DNA of 28,057 nt from an uncultured Phascolarctobacterium sp. (GTDB lineage: Bacteria; Bacillota; Negativicutes; Acidaminococcales; Acidaminococcaceae), in contig NZ_CAJMEH010000020.1 in the NCBI RefSeq assembly GCF_905212365.1, forward strand, positions 1 to 28,057. Direction: 5' to 3'. A program made the position numbers and the translations under genes. Of this stretch, positions 7,468-16,058 are shown piece by piece; the stretch's first letter is position 1; each line of letters begins with the position of its first letter. Under the pieces are notes generated by a model. It saw only the letters and a program-made list of their open reading frames with translations, was not told the DNA's origin and did not search any database.

Positions 7468-7504
7468 TTCATAGAAACTGGGCGATTTAGGAGGATATTT
7501 TTTA

Positions 7505-7816
7505 ATGGCTAAGTCTCAGAAGATTAGAATACGCCTGAAAGCGTATGACCACAAAGCACTGGATCAAAGTGCTACCAAGATCGTAGAAACTGCAAAACGT
7601 ACCGGCGCTCAGGTTTCCGGTCCGATTCCCCTTCCTACTGAAAAAAATATTTACACTATTCTGCGTTCCCCACATGTAAACAAAGATTCCCGTGAGCAAT
7701 TTGAAATGCGTACTCACAAAAGACTTGTAGACATTCTGGAACCCACCGCTAAGACCGTTGACGCCCTGATGCGTTTGGATCTTCCCGCTGGCGTAGATAT
7801 CGAAATTAAACTGTAA
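7505..7816 (+). CDS. rpsJ: 30S ribosomal protein S10
   Basis: 103 residues. S10 belongs to the 30S head and, as NusE, pairs with NusB in transcription antitermination. Diagnostic blocks are KIRIRLKAYDHKALD near the N-terminus and IPLPTEKNIYTILRSPHVNK in the middle. ATG follows AGGAGGATATTTTTTA. First gene of the S10 segment; rplC follows after 15 nt. Confidence 0.99.
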   Translation: MAKSQKIRIRLKAYDHKALDQSATKIVETAKRTGAQVSGPIPLPTEKNIYTILRSPHVNKDSREQFEMRTHKRLVDILEPTAKTVDALMRLDLPAGVDIEIKL

Positions 7817-7831
7817 GGAGGAGGTGCAATA

Positions 7832-8476
7832 ATGGCTAAAGGTATCTTAGGCAAAAAACTGGGCATGACCCAAATTTTTGAAGCTGACGGACGACTGATT
7901 CCTGTAACTGTTGTAGAAGCAGGTCCCTGCGTTGTACTTCAAAACAAAACCGAAGAAACAGACGGTTATAATGCTGTTCAACTTGGTTTTGGTGAAATTA
8001 AAGAAAAACATACCACCAAACCGATGAAAGGCCATTTTGACAAAGCTGGCGTTGCGCCGGTTAAGTTTGTCAGAGAATTGCGTTTGTCTGCTCCTTCTGA
8101 ATATACAATCGGTCAAAAAGTTACCGCTGACATTTTCGCTGACGGCGAGTTGATCGATGCAAGCGGCGTTTCCCGCGGCAAAGGTTTTGCAGGCACTATT
8201 AAGCGCCACAATTTCTCTCGCGGACCTATGAAACATGGTTCTAAATCTCACCGTGAACCCGGTTCTATGGGCCCCATGCATTCTGGTCCTGGCGGTCGCG
8301 TAATTAAAGGCAAAAAACTGCCTGGCCGTATGGGTAACCAAAATGTAACCGTTCAACGCCTGACTATCGTTAAGGTCGACGTAGAACGTAATCTTATTCT
8401 GGTTAAAGGCGCTATCCCGGGCGCTGCTGGTTCTTACGTAGTTTTGAAAGAAACTGTAAAACCTAACAAAAAATAA
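7832..8476 (+). CDS. rplC: 50S ribosomal protein L3
   Basis: 214 residues. L3 binds 23S rRNA early in assembly and sends a loop toward the peptidyl-transferase centre. GKKLGMTQIFEADGRLIPVT at the N-terminus and the basic HGSKSHREPGSMG-type loop near residues 132-145 are typical. GGAGGAGG precedes the ATG. Confidence 0.99.
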   Translation: MAKGILGKKLGMTQIFEADGRLIPVTVVEAGPCVVLQNKTEETDGYNAVQLGFGEIKEKHTTKPMKGHFDKAGVAPVKFVRELRLSAPSEYTIGQKVTADIFADGELIDASGVSRGKGFAGTIKRHNFSRGPMKHGSKSHREPGSMGPMHSGPGGRVIKGKKLPGRMGNQNVTVQRLTIVKVDVERNLILVKGAIPGAAGSYVVLKETVKPNKK

Positions 8477-8505
8477 GATAAGCGAAAGAAAGGAGGATGC
8501 TTCTA

Positions 8506-9132
8506 ATGCCGAAGTTATCAGTATATAATCTGGCCGGTGAAGTTGCCGGTGAAATAGAATTAAATGATTCCGTATTTGGCGCTGAGTTCAATGAAGCTGT
8601 AGTACATCAAGCAGTTGTAATGCAGCTGGCAAACCAACGCCAAGGTACTTCCGCAACCAAGACCCGCGGTCTTGTTCGTGGCGGCGGCCGTAAGCCTTGG
8701 AAACAAAAAGGCACTGGTCGTGCTCGTTGCGGCTCCAACCGTTCTCCTGTATGGGTAGGTGGCGGTACCACTTTTGGCCCCCAACCCCGCAGCTATGCTA
8801 AGAAAATGCCCCGCAAAGCCCGTCGTCTGGCTCTGTGCTGCGCACTGTCTGCAAAAGTTGCAGCTGGCGAACTGGTAGTAGTTGAAGGCTTGGCTTTCGA
8901 CGCTCCCAAAACCAAACAAGTAGCTTCTCTGCTGAAAACCTTTGAAGCTGCTGACAAGAAGGCTCTGCTGATTACCGATGGTTCCAACGAAAACGTTGCT
9001 CTTTCCGCACGCAATATGCCGAAAGTAACCACTATCACCAACATGGGCCTGAACTGCTTTGATATCCTGAACAGCAACAAGGTATTCCTTGCTAAAGATG
9101 TTGTAGAAAAAATTGAGGAGGTGCTCGCATAA
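8506..9132 (+). CDS. rplD: 50S ribosomal protein L4
   Basis: 208 residues. L4 lines the exit tunnel; in E. coli it also represses the S10 operon. The long tunnel loop with GGGRKPWKQKGTGRAR (59-74) is intact. I chose ATG 8506 over the in-frame ATG at 8497, because the latter abuts the AGGAGG box (8491-8496) while 8506 is 9 nt away and gives the canonical MPKLSVYN start. The stop overlaps the rplW start by 1 nt (TAATG), implying translational coupling. Confidence 0.98.
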   Translation: MPKLSVYNLAGEVAGEIELNDSVFGAEFNEAVVHQAVVMQLANQRQGTSATKTRGLVRGGGRKPWKQKGTGRARCGSNRSPVWVGGGTTFGPQPRSYAKKMPRKARRLALCCALSAKVAAGELVVVEGLAFDAPKTKQVASLLKTFEAADKKALLITDGSNENVALSARNMPKVTTITNMGLNCFDILNSNKVFLAKDVVEKIEEVLA

Positions 9133-9422
9133 TGGCTGCTAATCCTCGCGATTTACTGCTTCGCCCCATCATCACTGAAAAAACTTCTCAAATGATGCAG
9201 GAGAACAAATATACCTTCCAGGTTCCTCTGGATGCTAATAAAGTAGAAATTCGTCAAGCTGTTGAAGCAGTTTTTGGCGTAAAAGTAGTGAATGTTAACA
9301 CTATCCGCGTTATGGGAAAAACCAAACGCGTGGGTAAATATGTTGGCAAACGTTCCGATTATAAGAAAGCAATCGTGAAGCTTGCTGAAGGCAATACGAT
9401 TCCCCTTTTCGAAGGAATGTAA
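9132..9422 (+). CDS. rplW: 50S ribosomal protein L23
   Basis: 96 residues. L23 sits at the tunnel exit and docks trigger factor and SRP. The start PRDLLLRPIITEKTSQMM and the segment VNTIRVMGKTKRVGKYVGKR are typical. Its start overlaps the last base of rplD; the GAGGAGG ribosome site lies inside the rplD 3' end. Confidence 0.99.
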   Translation: MAANPRDLLLRPIITEKTSQMMQENKYTFQVPLDANKVEIRQAVEAVFGVKVVNVNTIRVMGKTKRVGKYVGKRSDYKKAIVKLAEGNTIPLFEGM

Positions 9423-9449
9423 TTAACGTATAACAGGAGGTCAAGTTAA

Positions 9450-10280
9450 ATGGCTATTAAAAGCTTTAATCCGTATTCTCCTTCCAGACGCTTTATTACT
9501 GTGTCTGCCTTCGAAGAGATTACGACTGACAAGCCTTACCGCCCGCTTGTTGAGAAACTTGCTAAACATGCTGGCCGTAACAATACCGGTAAGATGACCG
9601 TCCGTCACCAAGGCGGCGGCCACAAGAGACAATATCGTATCATTGACTTCAAACGCAACAAAGACGGTATTCCCGCTAAGGTTGCTACCATTGAGTACGA
9701 TCCTAACCGTAACGCTCGCATTGCTCTGATCAACTATGTTGACGGCGAAAAACGTTACATCATCGCTCCGCTGGATTTGAAGGTTGGCGACGTTGTAGTA
9801 AGCGGCGCTGACGCCGACATCAAGACTGGCAACTGCTTGCCGCTGAAAAACATTCCCTTGGGTACTATGGTACACAACGTGGAAATGAAGATCGGCAAAG
9901 GCGGCCAAATGGCTCGCAGTGCCGGCACCAGCGCTCAGCTGATGGCTAAGGAAGGCGACTACGCTCTGCTGCGTTTGCCCTCCGGCGAAATCCGTAAAGT
10001 ACATATCAACTGCCGTGCAACCATCGGCCAGGTTGGTAACATTGATGCTGAAAACATCTGCATCGGTAAAGCTGGTCGCAGCCGTTGGCTGGGTATTCGT
10101 CCTGCTAACCGCGGCGTTGTAATGAATCCTAACGACCATCCGCACGGCGGCGGCGAAGGCCACTCCCCTGTTGGTCGTAAGCGTCCTGTTACTCCTTGGG
10201 GTAAATGTGCATTTGGTACCCGTACTCGCAAAGAGAAAAAAGCTTCTACTAAGTTAATTTTGAAACGTAGAACCAAATAA
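9450..10280 (+). CDS. rplB: 50S ribosomal protein L2
   Basis: 276 residues. L2 is needed for subunit association and peptidyl-transferase function. The highly conserved C-terminal block VMNPNDHPHGGGEGHSPVGR contains the histidine cluster associated with activity. It starts MAIKSFNPYSPSRRF and has a strong ribosome site. Confidence 0.99.
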   Translation: MAIKSFNPYSPSRRFITVSAFEEITTDKPYRPLVEKLAKHAGRNNTGKMTVRHQGGGHKRQYRIIDFKRNKDGIPAKVATIEYDPNRNARIALINYVDGEKRYIIAPLDLKVGDVVVSGADADIKTGNCLPLKNIPLGTMVHNVEMKIGKGGQMARSAGTSAQLMAKEGDYALLRLPSGEIRKVHINCRATIGQVGNIDAENICIGKAGRSRWLGIRPANRGVVMNPNDHPHGGGEGHSPVGRKRPVTPWGKCAFGTRTRKEKKASTKLILKRRTK

Positions 10281-10311
10281 TAGAACAGGATAAAGAAAGG
10301 AGGCTAACCTA

Positions 10312-10587
10312 GTGTCCAGATCAGTTAAAAAAGGACCTTTTGTCCATGCAAGTCTTTTGAAAAAGATTGACGCGCTTAATGCCGCTAATGATAAAAAAGT
10401 TGTAAAGACCTGGTCTCGCAGCTCTACTATTATTCCGTCTTTCGTTGGTCACACCATTGCGGTTCATGACGGACGCAAACATGTTCCGGTATTCATCACC
10501 GAGGATATGGTAGGCCACAAATTAGGAGAATTTGCTCCTACTCGTACTTACAAAGGTCACGCAGATAAGACCACCGGTTTAAAATAA
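10312..10587 (+). CDS. rpsS: 30S ribosomal protein S19
   Basis: 91 residues. S19 forms the 30S head with S13 and contacts the A-site finger. MSRSVKKGPFVHASLLKKI and the TIAVHDGRKHVPVFITEDMV block are diagnostic. GTG start at 10312, with AAAGGAGG 11 nt upstream. Confidence 0.99.
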   Translation: MSRSVKKGPFVHASLLKKIDALNAANDKKVVKTWSRSSTIIPSFVGHTIAVHDGRKHVPVFITEDMVGHKLGEFAPTRTYKGHADKTTGLK

Positions 10588-10608
10588 GGGGAAGGGAGGA
10601 ACTAAAGA

Positions 10609-10941
10609 ATGGAAGCACAAGCAGTTGCTAAATATATTCGCATTGCTCCGCGCAAACTGCGCATCGTTATCAATCTGATCCGCGGCAAATCCGTTGGTGA
10701 AGCATTCGCTATCCTCAAATACACCCCGAAGGTTGGTTCTGAGGTAATCGAAAAGGTTCTGCGCAGCGCAGTAGCCAACGCAGAGCATAACTTTGACATG
10801 AACGTGGATAATCTGATCGTATCTTCCTGCTTTGTAGATCAAGGTCCGACCATGAAACGTATTCATCCTCGTTCTCGTGGACAGGCTTTCAAAATTTTGA
10901 AACGTTCTAGCCACGTAACCGTAGCTGTTAAAGAAAAATAA
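10609..10941 (+). CDS. rplV: 50S ribosomal protein L22
   Basis: 110 residues. L22 forms part of the exit-tunnel constriction. The tunnel hairpin, about 80-100, includes MKRIHPRSRGQAFKI and looks intact, with no insertion of the macrolide-resistance kind. Starts 21 nt after rpsS. Confidence 0.99.
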   Translation: MEAQAVAKYIRIAPRKLRIVINLIRGKSVGEAFAILKYTPKVGSEVIEKVLRSAVANAEHNFDMNVDNLIVSSCFVDQGPTMKRIHPRSRGQAFKILKRSSHVTVAVKEK

Positions 10942-10968
10942 TATCCCGTCAGAAGGAGGGAAAAGATA

Positions 10969-11637
10969 GTGGGTCAAAAAGTTAATCCGCATGGTCTTCG
11001 CGTTGGCGTTATCAAAGGCTGGGATTCCAAATGGTACGCTGATAAAGACTATGAGAAATACCTGTTAGAAGATATTAAAATCCGTGAGTTCATTAAAGAA
11101 AAATTATTCCTGTCCGGTATCTCTAAAGTAGAAATCGAACGCGCCTCCAATAAAGCCCGTATTTCCATCCATACTGCAAAACCTGGTATGGTAATCGGTC
11201 GTCAAGGCAGCAACATTGAATTGCTGAAATCTGACCTGAAGAAAATGACGGAAAGCGCTATCGACATCAACATTGTAGAAGTTAAAACCCCGGATATGGA
11301 CGCAACCTTGGTTGCAGAGAACATTGCAGCACAGCTGGAACGCCGTATCGCTTTCCGTCGTGCTATGAAACAATGCGTTGGCCGCACTATGCGTATGGGC
11401 GCTAAGGGTATCAAAATTACCTGCGGCGGTCGTTTGGGCGGCGCTGAAATCGCCCGCAGCGAATCCTATCGCGAAGGCAGCATTCCTCTGCACACTCTGC
11501 GCGCTGACATCGATTACGGCACTGCAGAAGCTCATACCACTTATGGCCGCATCGGCGTAAAGGTATGGATCTATAAAGGCGAAGTTCTTCCTGAAAGCAA
11601 AGAAGCAGCTAAAACTGCTCCGGCAAAGGAGGCATAA
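10969..11637 (+). CDS. rpsC: 30S ribosomal protein S3
   Basis: 222 residues. S3 lies at the mRNA entry channel and has helicase-related function. The N-terminal KH type 2 domain carries GMVIGRQGSNIELL with its GRQG loop (77-80). The short Ala/Lys-rich tail after residue 205 is variable between species. GTG start, with AGAAGGAGGG upstream. Confidence 0.99.
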   Translation: MGQKVNPHGLRVGVIKGWDSKWYADKDYEKYLLEDIKIREFIKEKLFLSGISKVEIERASNKARISIHTAKPGMVIGRQGSNIELLKSDLKKMTESAIDINIVEVKTPDMDATLVAENIAAQLERRIAFRRAMKQCVGRTMRMGAKGIKITCGGRLGGAEIARSESYREGSIPLHTLRADIDYGTAEAHTTYGRIGVKVWIYKGEVLPESKEAAKTAPAKEA

Positions 11638-11643
11638 TCAGAC

Positions 11644-12096
11644 ATGTTATTACCGAAGAGAGTTAAACATCGTAAACAACATAGAGGTCGTATGACTGGC
11701 CGTGCTATGCGTGGTAACAAAATTGCTCATGGCGAATTTGGTCTGGTAGCACTGGAGCCCGCTTGGGTAACCAACCGCCAAATCGAGGCAGCTCGTATCG
11801 CTATGACTCGTTACATCAAACGTGGCGGTCAAGTTTGGATTCAAATTTTCCCGGACAAACCGATTACTGCAAAACCTGCTGAAACTCGTATGGGTTCTGG
11901 TAAAGGTTCTCCGGAATACTGGGTAGCAGTAGTTAAACCTGGCCGTGTACTGTTCGAAATGAACGGGGTTAGCGAAGAGGTTGCTAAAGAAGCAATGCGT
12001 CTTGCTAGCCACAAATTGCCGATCAAATGCAAATTTGTGACCAAGGCTCAACAGGAAGCTGAAGCTGCCGCACAAGAAAAGGGTGGTGAAGCTTAA
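11644..12096 (+). CDS. rplP: 50S ribosomal protein L16
   Basis: 150 residues, slightly longer than the usual 136-145 because of an acidic/Ala-rich tail (EAEAAAQEKGGEA). L16 helps place A-site tRNA. The start LLPKRVKHRKQHRGRMTG and the block ETRMGSGKGSPEYWVAVVKP are conserved. It starts 6 nt after rpsC, with the ribosome site AAAGGAGG inside rpsC, and overlaps rpmC by 1 nt. Confidence 0.99.
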   Translation: MLLPKRVKHRKQHRGRMTGRAMRGNKIAHGEFGLVALEPAWVTNRQIEAARIAMTRYIKRGGQVWIQIFPDKPITAKPAETRMGSGKGSPEYWVAVVKPGRVLFEMNGVSEEVAKEAMRLASHKLPIKCKFVTKAQQEAEAAAQEKGGEA

Positions 12097-12290
12097 TGAA
12101 AACAACAGAAATTCGTGAATTGTCTGCTGCTGAGTTAGACACCAAATTGGCAGATTTGAAAGAAGAACTTTTCAATCTGCGTTTTCAAATGGCAACCGGT
12201 CAATGTGAAAACCCGATGAAAATTCGTGACGTGAAAAAATCCATTGCCCGTATCAAAACAATCCAGCGTGAACGTGAGCTCAAGGCTTAA
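12096..12290 (+). CDS. rpmC: 50S ribosomal protein L29
   Basis: 64 residues, a helical hairpin protein at the tunnel exit next to L23. ELDTKLADLKEELFNLRFQM and NPMKIRDVKKSIARIKT are typical. Start overlaps the rplP stop (TAATG), indicating translational coupling. Confidence 0.99.
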   Translation: MKTTEIRELSAAELDTKLADLKEELFNLRFQMATGQCENPMKIRDVKKSIARIKTIQRERELKA

Positions 12291-12322
12291 CTGTTTTGAA
12301 GTATAACAAGGAGGAAACAGTC

Positions 12323-12583
12323 GTGACCGAAGAAAGAAACGCACGTGTTACCCGTATTGGTAAAGTTGTCAGCGATAAAATGCAGAAAACTGTAGTAGTT
12401 GCAGTAGAACGTTTCGTTCAGCATCCGCTGTACAAAAAAGGCGTACAACATACTATTAAATTTAAAGCTCATGACGAAAATAACGAAGCACATATCGGCG
12501 ACGTAGTGCAAATTATGCAAACCCGTCCGCTGTCCAAGGATAAATGCTGGCGCGTTATTGAGATCTTAGAGCGTGCAAAATAA
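12323..12583 (+). CDS. rpsQ: 30S ribosomal protein S17
   Basis: 86 residues with an OB fold; a primary 16S rRNA-binding protein. NARVTRIGKVVSDKMQKTVV and HPLYKKGVQHTIKFKAHDE are diagnostic. I chose GTG 12323, which follows AAGGAGG at 7 nt; a TTG at 12296 would add nine residues but has no ribosome site. Last gene of the S10 segment. Confidence 0.98.
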   Translation: MTEERNARVTRIGKVVSDKMQKTVVVAVERFVQHPLYKKGVQHTIKFKAHDENNEAHIGDVVQIMQTRPLSKDKCWRVIEILERAK

Positions 12584-12622
12584 TTTTTGCCGATGCTTTA
12601 GACCGGCAAGGGAGGGAAATCC

Positions 12623-12991
12623 ATGATACAACAACAAACTATCCTTAATGTTGGTGATAACACCGGCGCTAAGAAGGTTATGTGTATCCGTGTATTAGGC
12701 GGTTCTTACCGTAAATATGCTAATATCGGTGACGTTATCGTATGTGCTGTTAAAGATGCATCACCCGGTGGCGTTGTAAAAAAAGGCGACGTAGTTAAAG
12801 CAGTTGTTGTTCGTTCCGTAAAGGGTGTTCGTCGTGCAGACGGCTCTTACATCCGCTTCGACGAGAACGCAGCAGTTGTAATCAAAGAAGACAAGAGCCC
12901 GCGCGGCACCCGTATTTTTGGGCCTGTTGCCCGCGAACTCCGCGAAAAAGACTTCATGAAAATCATTTCTCTGGCACCGGAAGTGCTGTAA
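12623..12991 (+). CDS. rplN: 50S ribosomal protein L14
   Basis: 122 residues, the invariant L14 length. L14 forms an intersubunit bridge. It starts MIQQQTILNVGDNTGAKKVM; RGTRIFGPVARELREKDFMK near the C-terminus is diagnostic. First gene of the spc segment, with no new promoter visible in the 39-nt gap. Confidence 0.99.
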   Translation: MIQQQTILNVGDNTGAKKVMCIRVLGGSYRKYANIGDVIVCAVKDASPGGVVKKGDVVKAVVVRSVKGVRRADGSYIRFDENAAVVIKEDKSPRGTRIFGPVARELREKDFMKIISLAPEVL

Positions 12992-13028
12992 GAAATTAGA
13001 TAACGCACTATAAGGAGGTGTTCTTGAC

Positions 13029-13358
13029 ATGGCAAATGCTGTAAAGCTGCATGTTAAAAAAGGCGATACCGTTCTTGTACTGTCCGGTAAGGATAAGGGC
13101 AAGCAAGGTAAGATCGTTGAAGCTCTGCCTAAGAAAGCCAAAGTGGTTGTTGAAGGCGTAAATAAAGTAAAACGTCATACCAAACCGTCTCAGGCAAATC
13201 CTCAAGGCGGTATCATTACTAAAGAGGCTCCCATCGCTTCTTCTAAGGTAATGGTTGTATGTCCGGCTTGCAAAAAAGCTACCCGTATTAAAAAGACCGA
13301 AGTTGCCGGCGCTTTTGTAAGAGCCTGCAAAAAATGCGGTGAAGTAATCGATAAATAA
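13029..13358 (+). CDS. rplX: 50S ribosomal protein L24 (with zinc-ribbon cysteines)
   Basis: 109 residues. L24 is an assembly initiator with a KOW motif near the N-terminus (KKGDTVLVLSGKDKGKQGKI). The C-terminal half carries CPAC (78-81) and CKKC (100-103), a four-cysteine zinc-ribbon arrangement found in some bacterial L24 proteins. Preceded by AAGGAGGTG. Confidence 0.99.
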   Translation: MANAVKLHVKKGDTVLVLSGKDKGKQGKIVEALPKKAKVVVEGVNKVKRHTKPSQANPQGGIITKEAPIASSKVMVVCPACKKATRIKKTEVAGAFVRACKKCGEVIDK

Positions 13359-13385
13359 TTTTCCGGGAAAGGAGGAAATAACTGA

Positions 13386-13931
13386 ATGGCAAAGACCAGA
13401 TTGCAAGAAAAATATTTGTCTGAAGTTGTTAAAGGACTGCAAGACAAATTCCAATATAAAAACGTAATGGAAATCCCTAAGATTGAGAAAGTTGTCATCA
13501 ACATGGGCGTTGGCGAAGCAGTTGGCAACAGCAAGGCTCTGGAGTCCGCAGTTGCCGATATGACTCAGATCGCAGGTCAGAAACCTGTTATCACCAAAGC
13601 AAAAAAATCCATCGCAGCTTTCAAAGTACGTCAAGGTATGCCTTTGGGCGCTAAGGTTACTCTGCGCGGCGACCGTATGTACTATTTCCTTGATAAACTG
13701 ATGAATCTCGCTCTTCCGCGCGTACGTGACTTCCGCGGTGTTAGCGCTACTGCTTTCGACGGCCGTGGTAACTACGCACTGGGCCTGAAAGAACAATTGA
13801 TTTTCCCGGAAATCGAATACGATAAGATCGATAAAGTTCGTGGCATGGATATCATCATTGTAACTACCGCTAAGACTGACGAGGAAGCTAGAGAATTGCT
13901 CAAACTCCTCGGAATGCCGTTCGGCGCATAA
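13386..13931 (+). CDS. rplE: 50S ribosomal protein L5
   Basis: 181 residues. L5 binds 5S rRNA and contacts P-site tRNA. Conserved blocks are VVINMGVGEAVGNSKALESA, GQKPVITKAKKSIAAFKVR and LREFRGV-type DFRGVSATAFDGRGNYALG. Ribosome site AAAGGAGG; rpsN follows after 16 nt. Confidence 0.99.
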   Translation: MAKTRLQEKYLSEVVKGLQDKFQYKNVMEIPKIEKVVINMGVGEAVGNSKALESAVADMTQIAGQKPVITKAKKSIAAFKVRQGMPLGAKVTLRGDRMYYFLDKLMNLALPRVRDFRGVSATAFDGRGNYALGLKEQLIFPEIEYDKIDKVRGMDIIIVTTAKTDEEARELLKLLGMPFGA

Positions 13932-13947
13932 GTGAGGAGGGAATACC

Positions 13948-14133
13948 GTGGCTAAAAAAGCCCTGATTGAAAAATGGAAAGGCGAGCCTAAGTACGAAGT
14001 TCGCCAATATAATCGCTGCAAGGTATGCGGCAGACCTCATGGCTATATGCGTAAATTTGGCCTCTGCCGTATCTGCTTCCGTGAATATGCTTACAAAGGC
14101 GCTATTCCGGGCGTAACTAAAGCAAGCTGGTAA
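13948..14133 (+). CDS. rpsN: 30S ribosomal protein S14, zinc type
   Basis: 61 residues, the short zinc-binding form (type Z, also called rpsZ). Cys24, Cys27, Cys40 and Cys43 form the C-x2-C...C-x2-C site. S14 is a late assembly protein of the 30S head. GTG start preceded by GAGGAGGG. No zinc-independent paralogue occurs in the window. Confidence 0.99.
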   Translation: MAKKALIEKWKGEPKYEVRQYNRCKVCGRPHGYMRKFGLCRICFREYAYKGAIPGVTKASW

Positions 14134-14164
14134 GATAGACAACAAGGAAGGAGGGTATTTAAGT

Positions 14165-14563
14165 ATGGTAATGACTGACCCGATTGCTGATATGCTTACC
14201 CGTATTCGTAATGCAAATTCAGTTCATCACGATAGAGTTGAAATCCCCGGCAGCAAAATTAAGGTTGCTATTGCTGAAATTTTGAAGGCTGAAGGTTTCA
14301 TTAAAGATTTTGAAGTTATCGCTGACAACAAACAAAACGTTATTAAAGTCAGCCTGAAATACGGTGCTAATAAAGAGAAGGTTATCTCCGGTATTAAACG
14401 TATTTCCAAACCCGGTCTGAGAGTTTACTCTCAAAAAGACCAACTGCCTAGAGTCCTCGGAGGTCTGGGTATTGCATTGATTTCTACTTCCCAAGGCTTG
14501 ATGACCGACAAAGCTGCTCGCAAAGCAGGCTTGGGCGGTGAAGTTCTTGCATACGTATGGTAA
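14165..14563 (+). CDS. rpsH: 30S ribosomal protein S8
   Basis: 132 residues. S8 binds the 16S central domain and in E. coli represses the spc operon. MVMTDPIADMLTRIRNAN and the C-terminal STSQGLMTDKAARKAGLGGE are diagnostic. I preferred ATG 14165 to ATG 14171 because the GGAGGG box lies 9 nt before it and other Gram-positive S8 proteins also start MVMTDP. Confidence 0.98.
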   Translation: MVMTDPIADMLTRIRNANSVHHDRVEIPGSKIKVAIAEILKAEGFIKDFEVIADNKQNVIKVSLKYGANKEKVISGIKRISKPGLRVYSQKDQLPRVLGGLGIALISTSQGLMTDKAARKAGLGGEVLAYVW

Positions 14564-14590
14564 TACTAAAAAGATAGGAGGTGCTCGTAC

Positions 14591-15139
14591 GTGTCTAGAA
14601 TTGGTAAGATGCCAATTACTGTTCCCGCTGGTGTAACAGTTACTATTGAAAACAATCATGTGACCGTTAAAGGTCCTAAAGGCGAGCTGGCTCGTCAAAT
14701 CAATAAAAACATGAAGCTGACCATGGACAATGGTGTTATCACCGTTGAGCGTCCTAACGACGAGAAAGAGAACCGTTCTCTGCATGGCCTGTCCCGTACT
14801 CTGATCAACAACATGATCGTAGGCGTAACCCAAGGCTTCAGCAAAACCCTGGAAATCAACGGCGTAGGTTACCGTGCTGCTAAACAAGGCAACAACATCA
14901 ACTTCACTCTGGGTTTCTCTCACCCGGTTGTTAAAGAGCCGCCTGCTGGTATTACTTTTGAGGTTCCCGCTCCGAACAGAATCGTTGTAAGCGGTGCCGA
15001 CAAAGAAGTCGTAGGCGCAGTTGCTGCTGAAATCCGTACTTTGCGTCCGCCTGAGCCCTATAAAGGTAAAGGTATCCGTTATGAAGGCGAACATGTTCGT
15101 CGTAAGATCGGCAAAGCTGGCGCTAAAGGCAAGAAATAA
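14591..15139 (+). CDS. rplF: 50S ribosomal protein L6
   Basis: 182 residues, two repeated alpha/beta domains near the GTPase-associated centre. MSRIGKMPITVPAGVTV and the C-terminal RPPEPYKGKGIRYEGE are diagnostic. GTG start at 14591, with GGAGGTG upstream. Confidence 0.99.
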   Translation: MSRIGKMPITVPAGVTVTIENNHVTVKGPKGELARQINKNMKLTMDNGVITVERPNDEKENRSLHGLSRTLINNMIVGVTQGFSKTLEINGVGYRAAKQGNNINFTLGFSHPVVKEPPAGITFEVPAPNRIVVSGADKEVVGAVAAEIRTLRPPEPYKGKGIRYEGEHVRRKIGKAGAKGKK

Positions 15140-15164
15140 TTTCTAAAAGAAGGGAGTGAAACTC

Positions 15165-15527
15165 TTGCTTAACAGAGTTGATAAAAACGAGAAACGTCAA
15201 AAACGTCATCTCCGTTCTCGTAGATATATTATCGGTACAGCAGAAAGACCTCGTCTGAACGTATACCGTTCCCTGTCCAACATTTATGCACAGGTTATTA
15301 ACGATGAAACCGGCGAAACCATCGCTGCTGCTAGCACCGTTCAAAAAGATCTGAAAGAAAACTACGGCGGCAATATTGAAGCTGCTAAGGCCGTAGGCAA
15401 AGCAATCGCTGAAAAGGCACTGGCTAAAGGCGTTAAAGAGGTAGTATTCGATCGTGGCGGTTATCTGTACCACGGCCGTGTTGCTGCTCTGGCAGAAGCT
15501 GCCCGCGAAGCTGGCCTTGTATTCTAA
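15165..15527 (+). CDS. rplR: 50S ribosomal protein L18
   Basis: 120 residues, the usual length. L18 binds 5S rRNA. I chose the TTG at 15165 (protein starting MLNRVDKNEKRQKRHLR), about 9 nt past AAGGGAG. The upstream in-frame GTG at 15156 sits inside the ribosome site. TTG starts are rare in r-protein genes and may lower its initiation rate. GGYLYHGRVAALAEAAREAG at the C-terminus is characteristic. Confidence 0.96.
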   Translation: MLNRVDKNEKRQKRHLRSRRYIIGTAERPRLNVYRSLSNIYAQVINDETGETIAAASTVQKDLKENYGGNIEAAKAVGKAIAEKALAKGVKEVVFDRGGYLYHGRVAALAEAAREAGLVF

Positions 15528-15544
15528 GAGAAGGAGGAAATAAA

Positions 15545-16045
15545 GTGGCGAACTTCGAAAATAAAGAAAACGAATTACAAGAAAGAGTCGTTTTCATCAA
15601 CCGTGTTGCTAAGGTTGTTAAAGGCGGACGTCGTTTCTCCTTCGCTGCACTTGTTGTTGTAGGTGATGAAAATGGTCATGTAGGCATGGGCCTGGGTAAA
15701 GCTGCAGAGGTTCCTGAAGCTATCCGTAAAGGCGTTGAAGACGCTAAGAAAAGCCTGGTTAGCGTACCGCTGGTTGGTACCACCATTCCTCATGAAATCA
15801 TCGGCGTATTCGGCGCAGGCCGCGTATTCCTGAAACCGGCTAGAGAAGGTACCGGCGTTATCGCTGGCGGCCCGGTTCGTGCCGTTCTGGAGCTGGCTGG
15901 CGTTCGTGATATTCTGACTAAATCTCAAGGTTCTTCCAACCCGAACAATATGGTTCGTGCAACCATTGAAGGTCTGAAGGCTTTGAAGAGCGCTGAATCT
16001 GTTGCAGCTCTGCGTGGTAAAACCGTAGAAGAATTGTTGGGCTAA
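15545..16045 (+). CDS. rpsE: 30S ribosomal protein S5
   Basis: 166 residues. S5 contributes to decoding fidelity and mRNA unwinding. The spectinomycin-site loop VAKVVKGGRRFSF (21-33) is intact, with no resistance-type deletion. GHVGMGLGKAAEVPEAIRKG follows. GTG start, preceded by AAGGAGG. Confidence 0.99.
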   Translation: MANFENKENELQERVVFINRVAKVVKGGRRFSFAALVVVGDENGHVGMGLGKAAEVPEAIRKGVEDAKKSLVSVPLVGTTIPHEIIGVFGAGRVFLKPAREGTGVIAGGPVRAVLELAGVRDILTKSQGSSNPNNMVRATIEGLKALKSAESVAALRGKTVEELLG

Positions 16046-16058
16046 GGAGGACTTTGTC

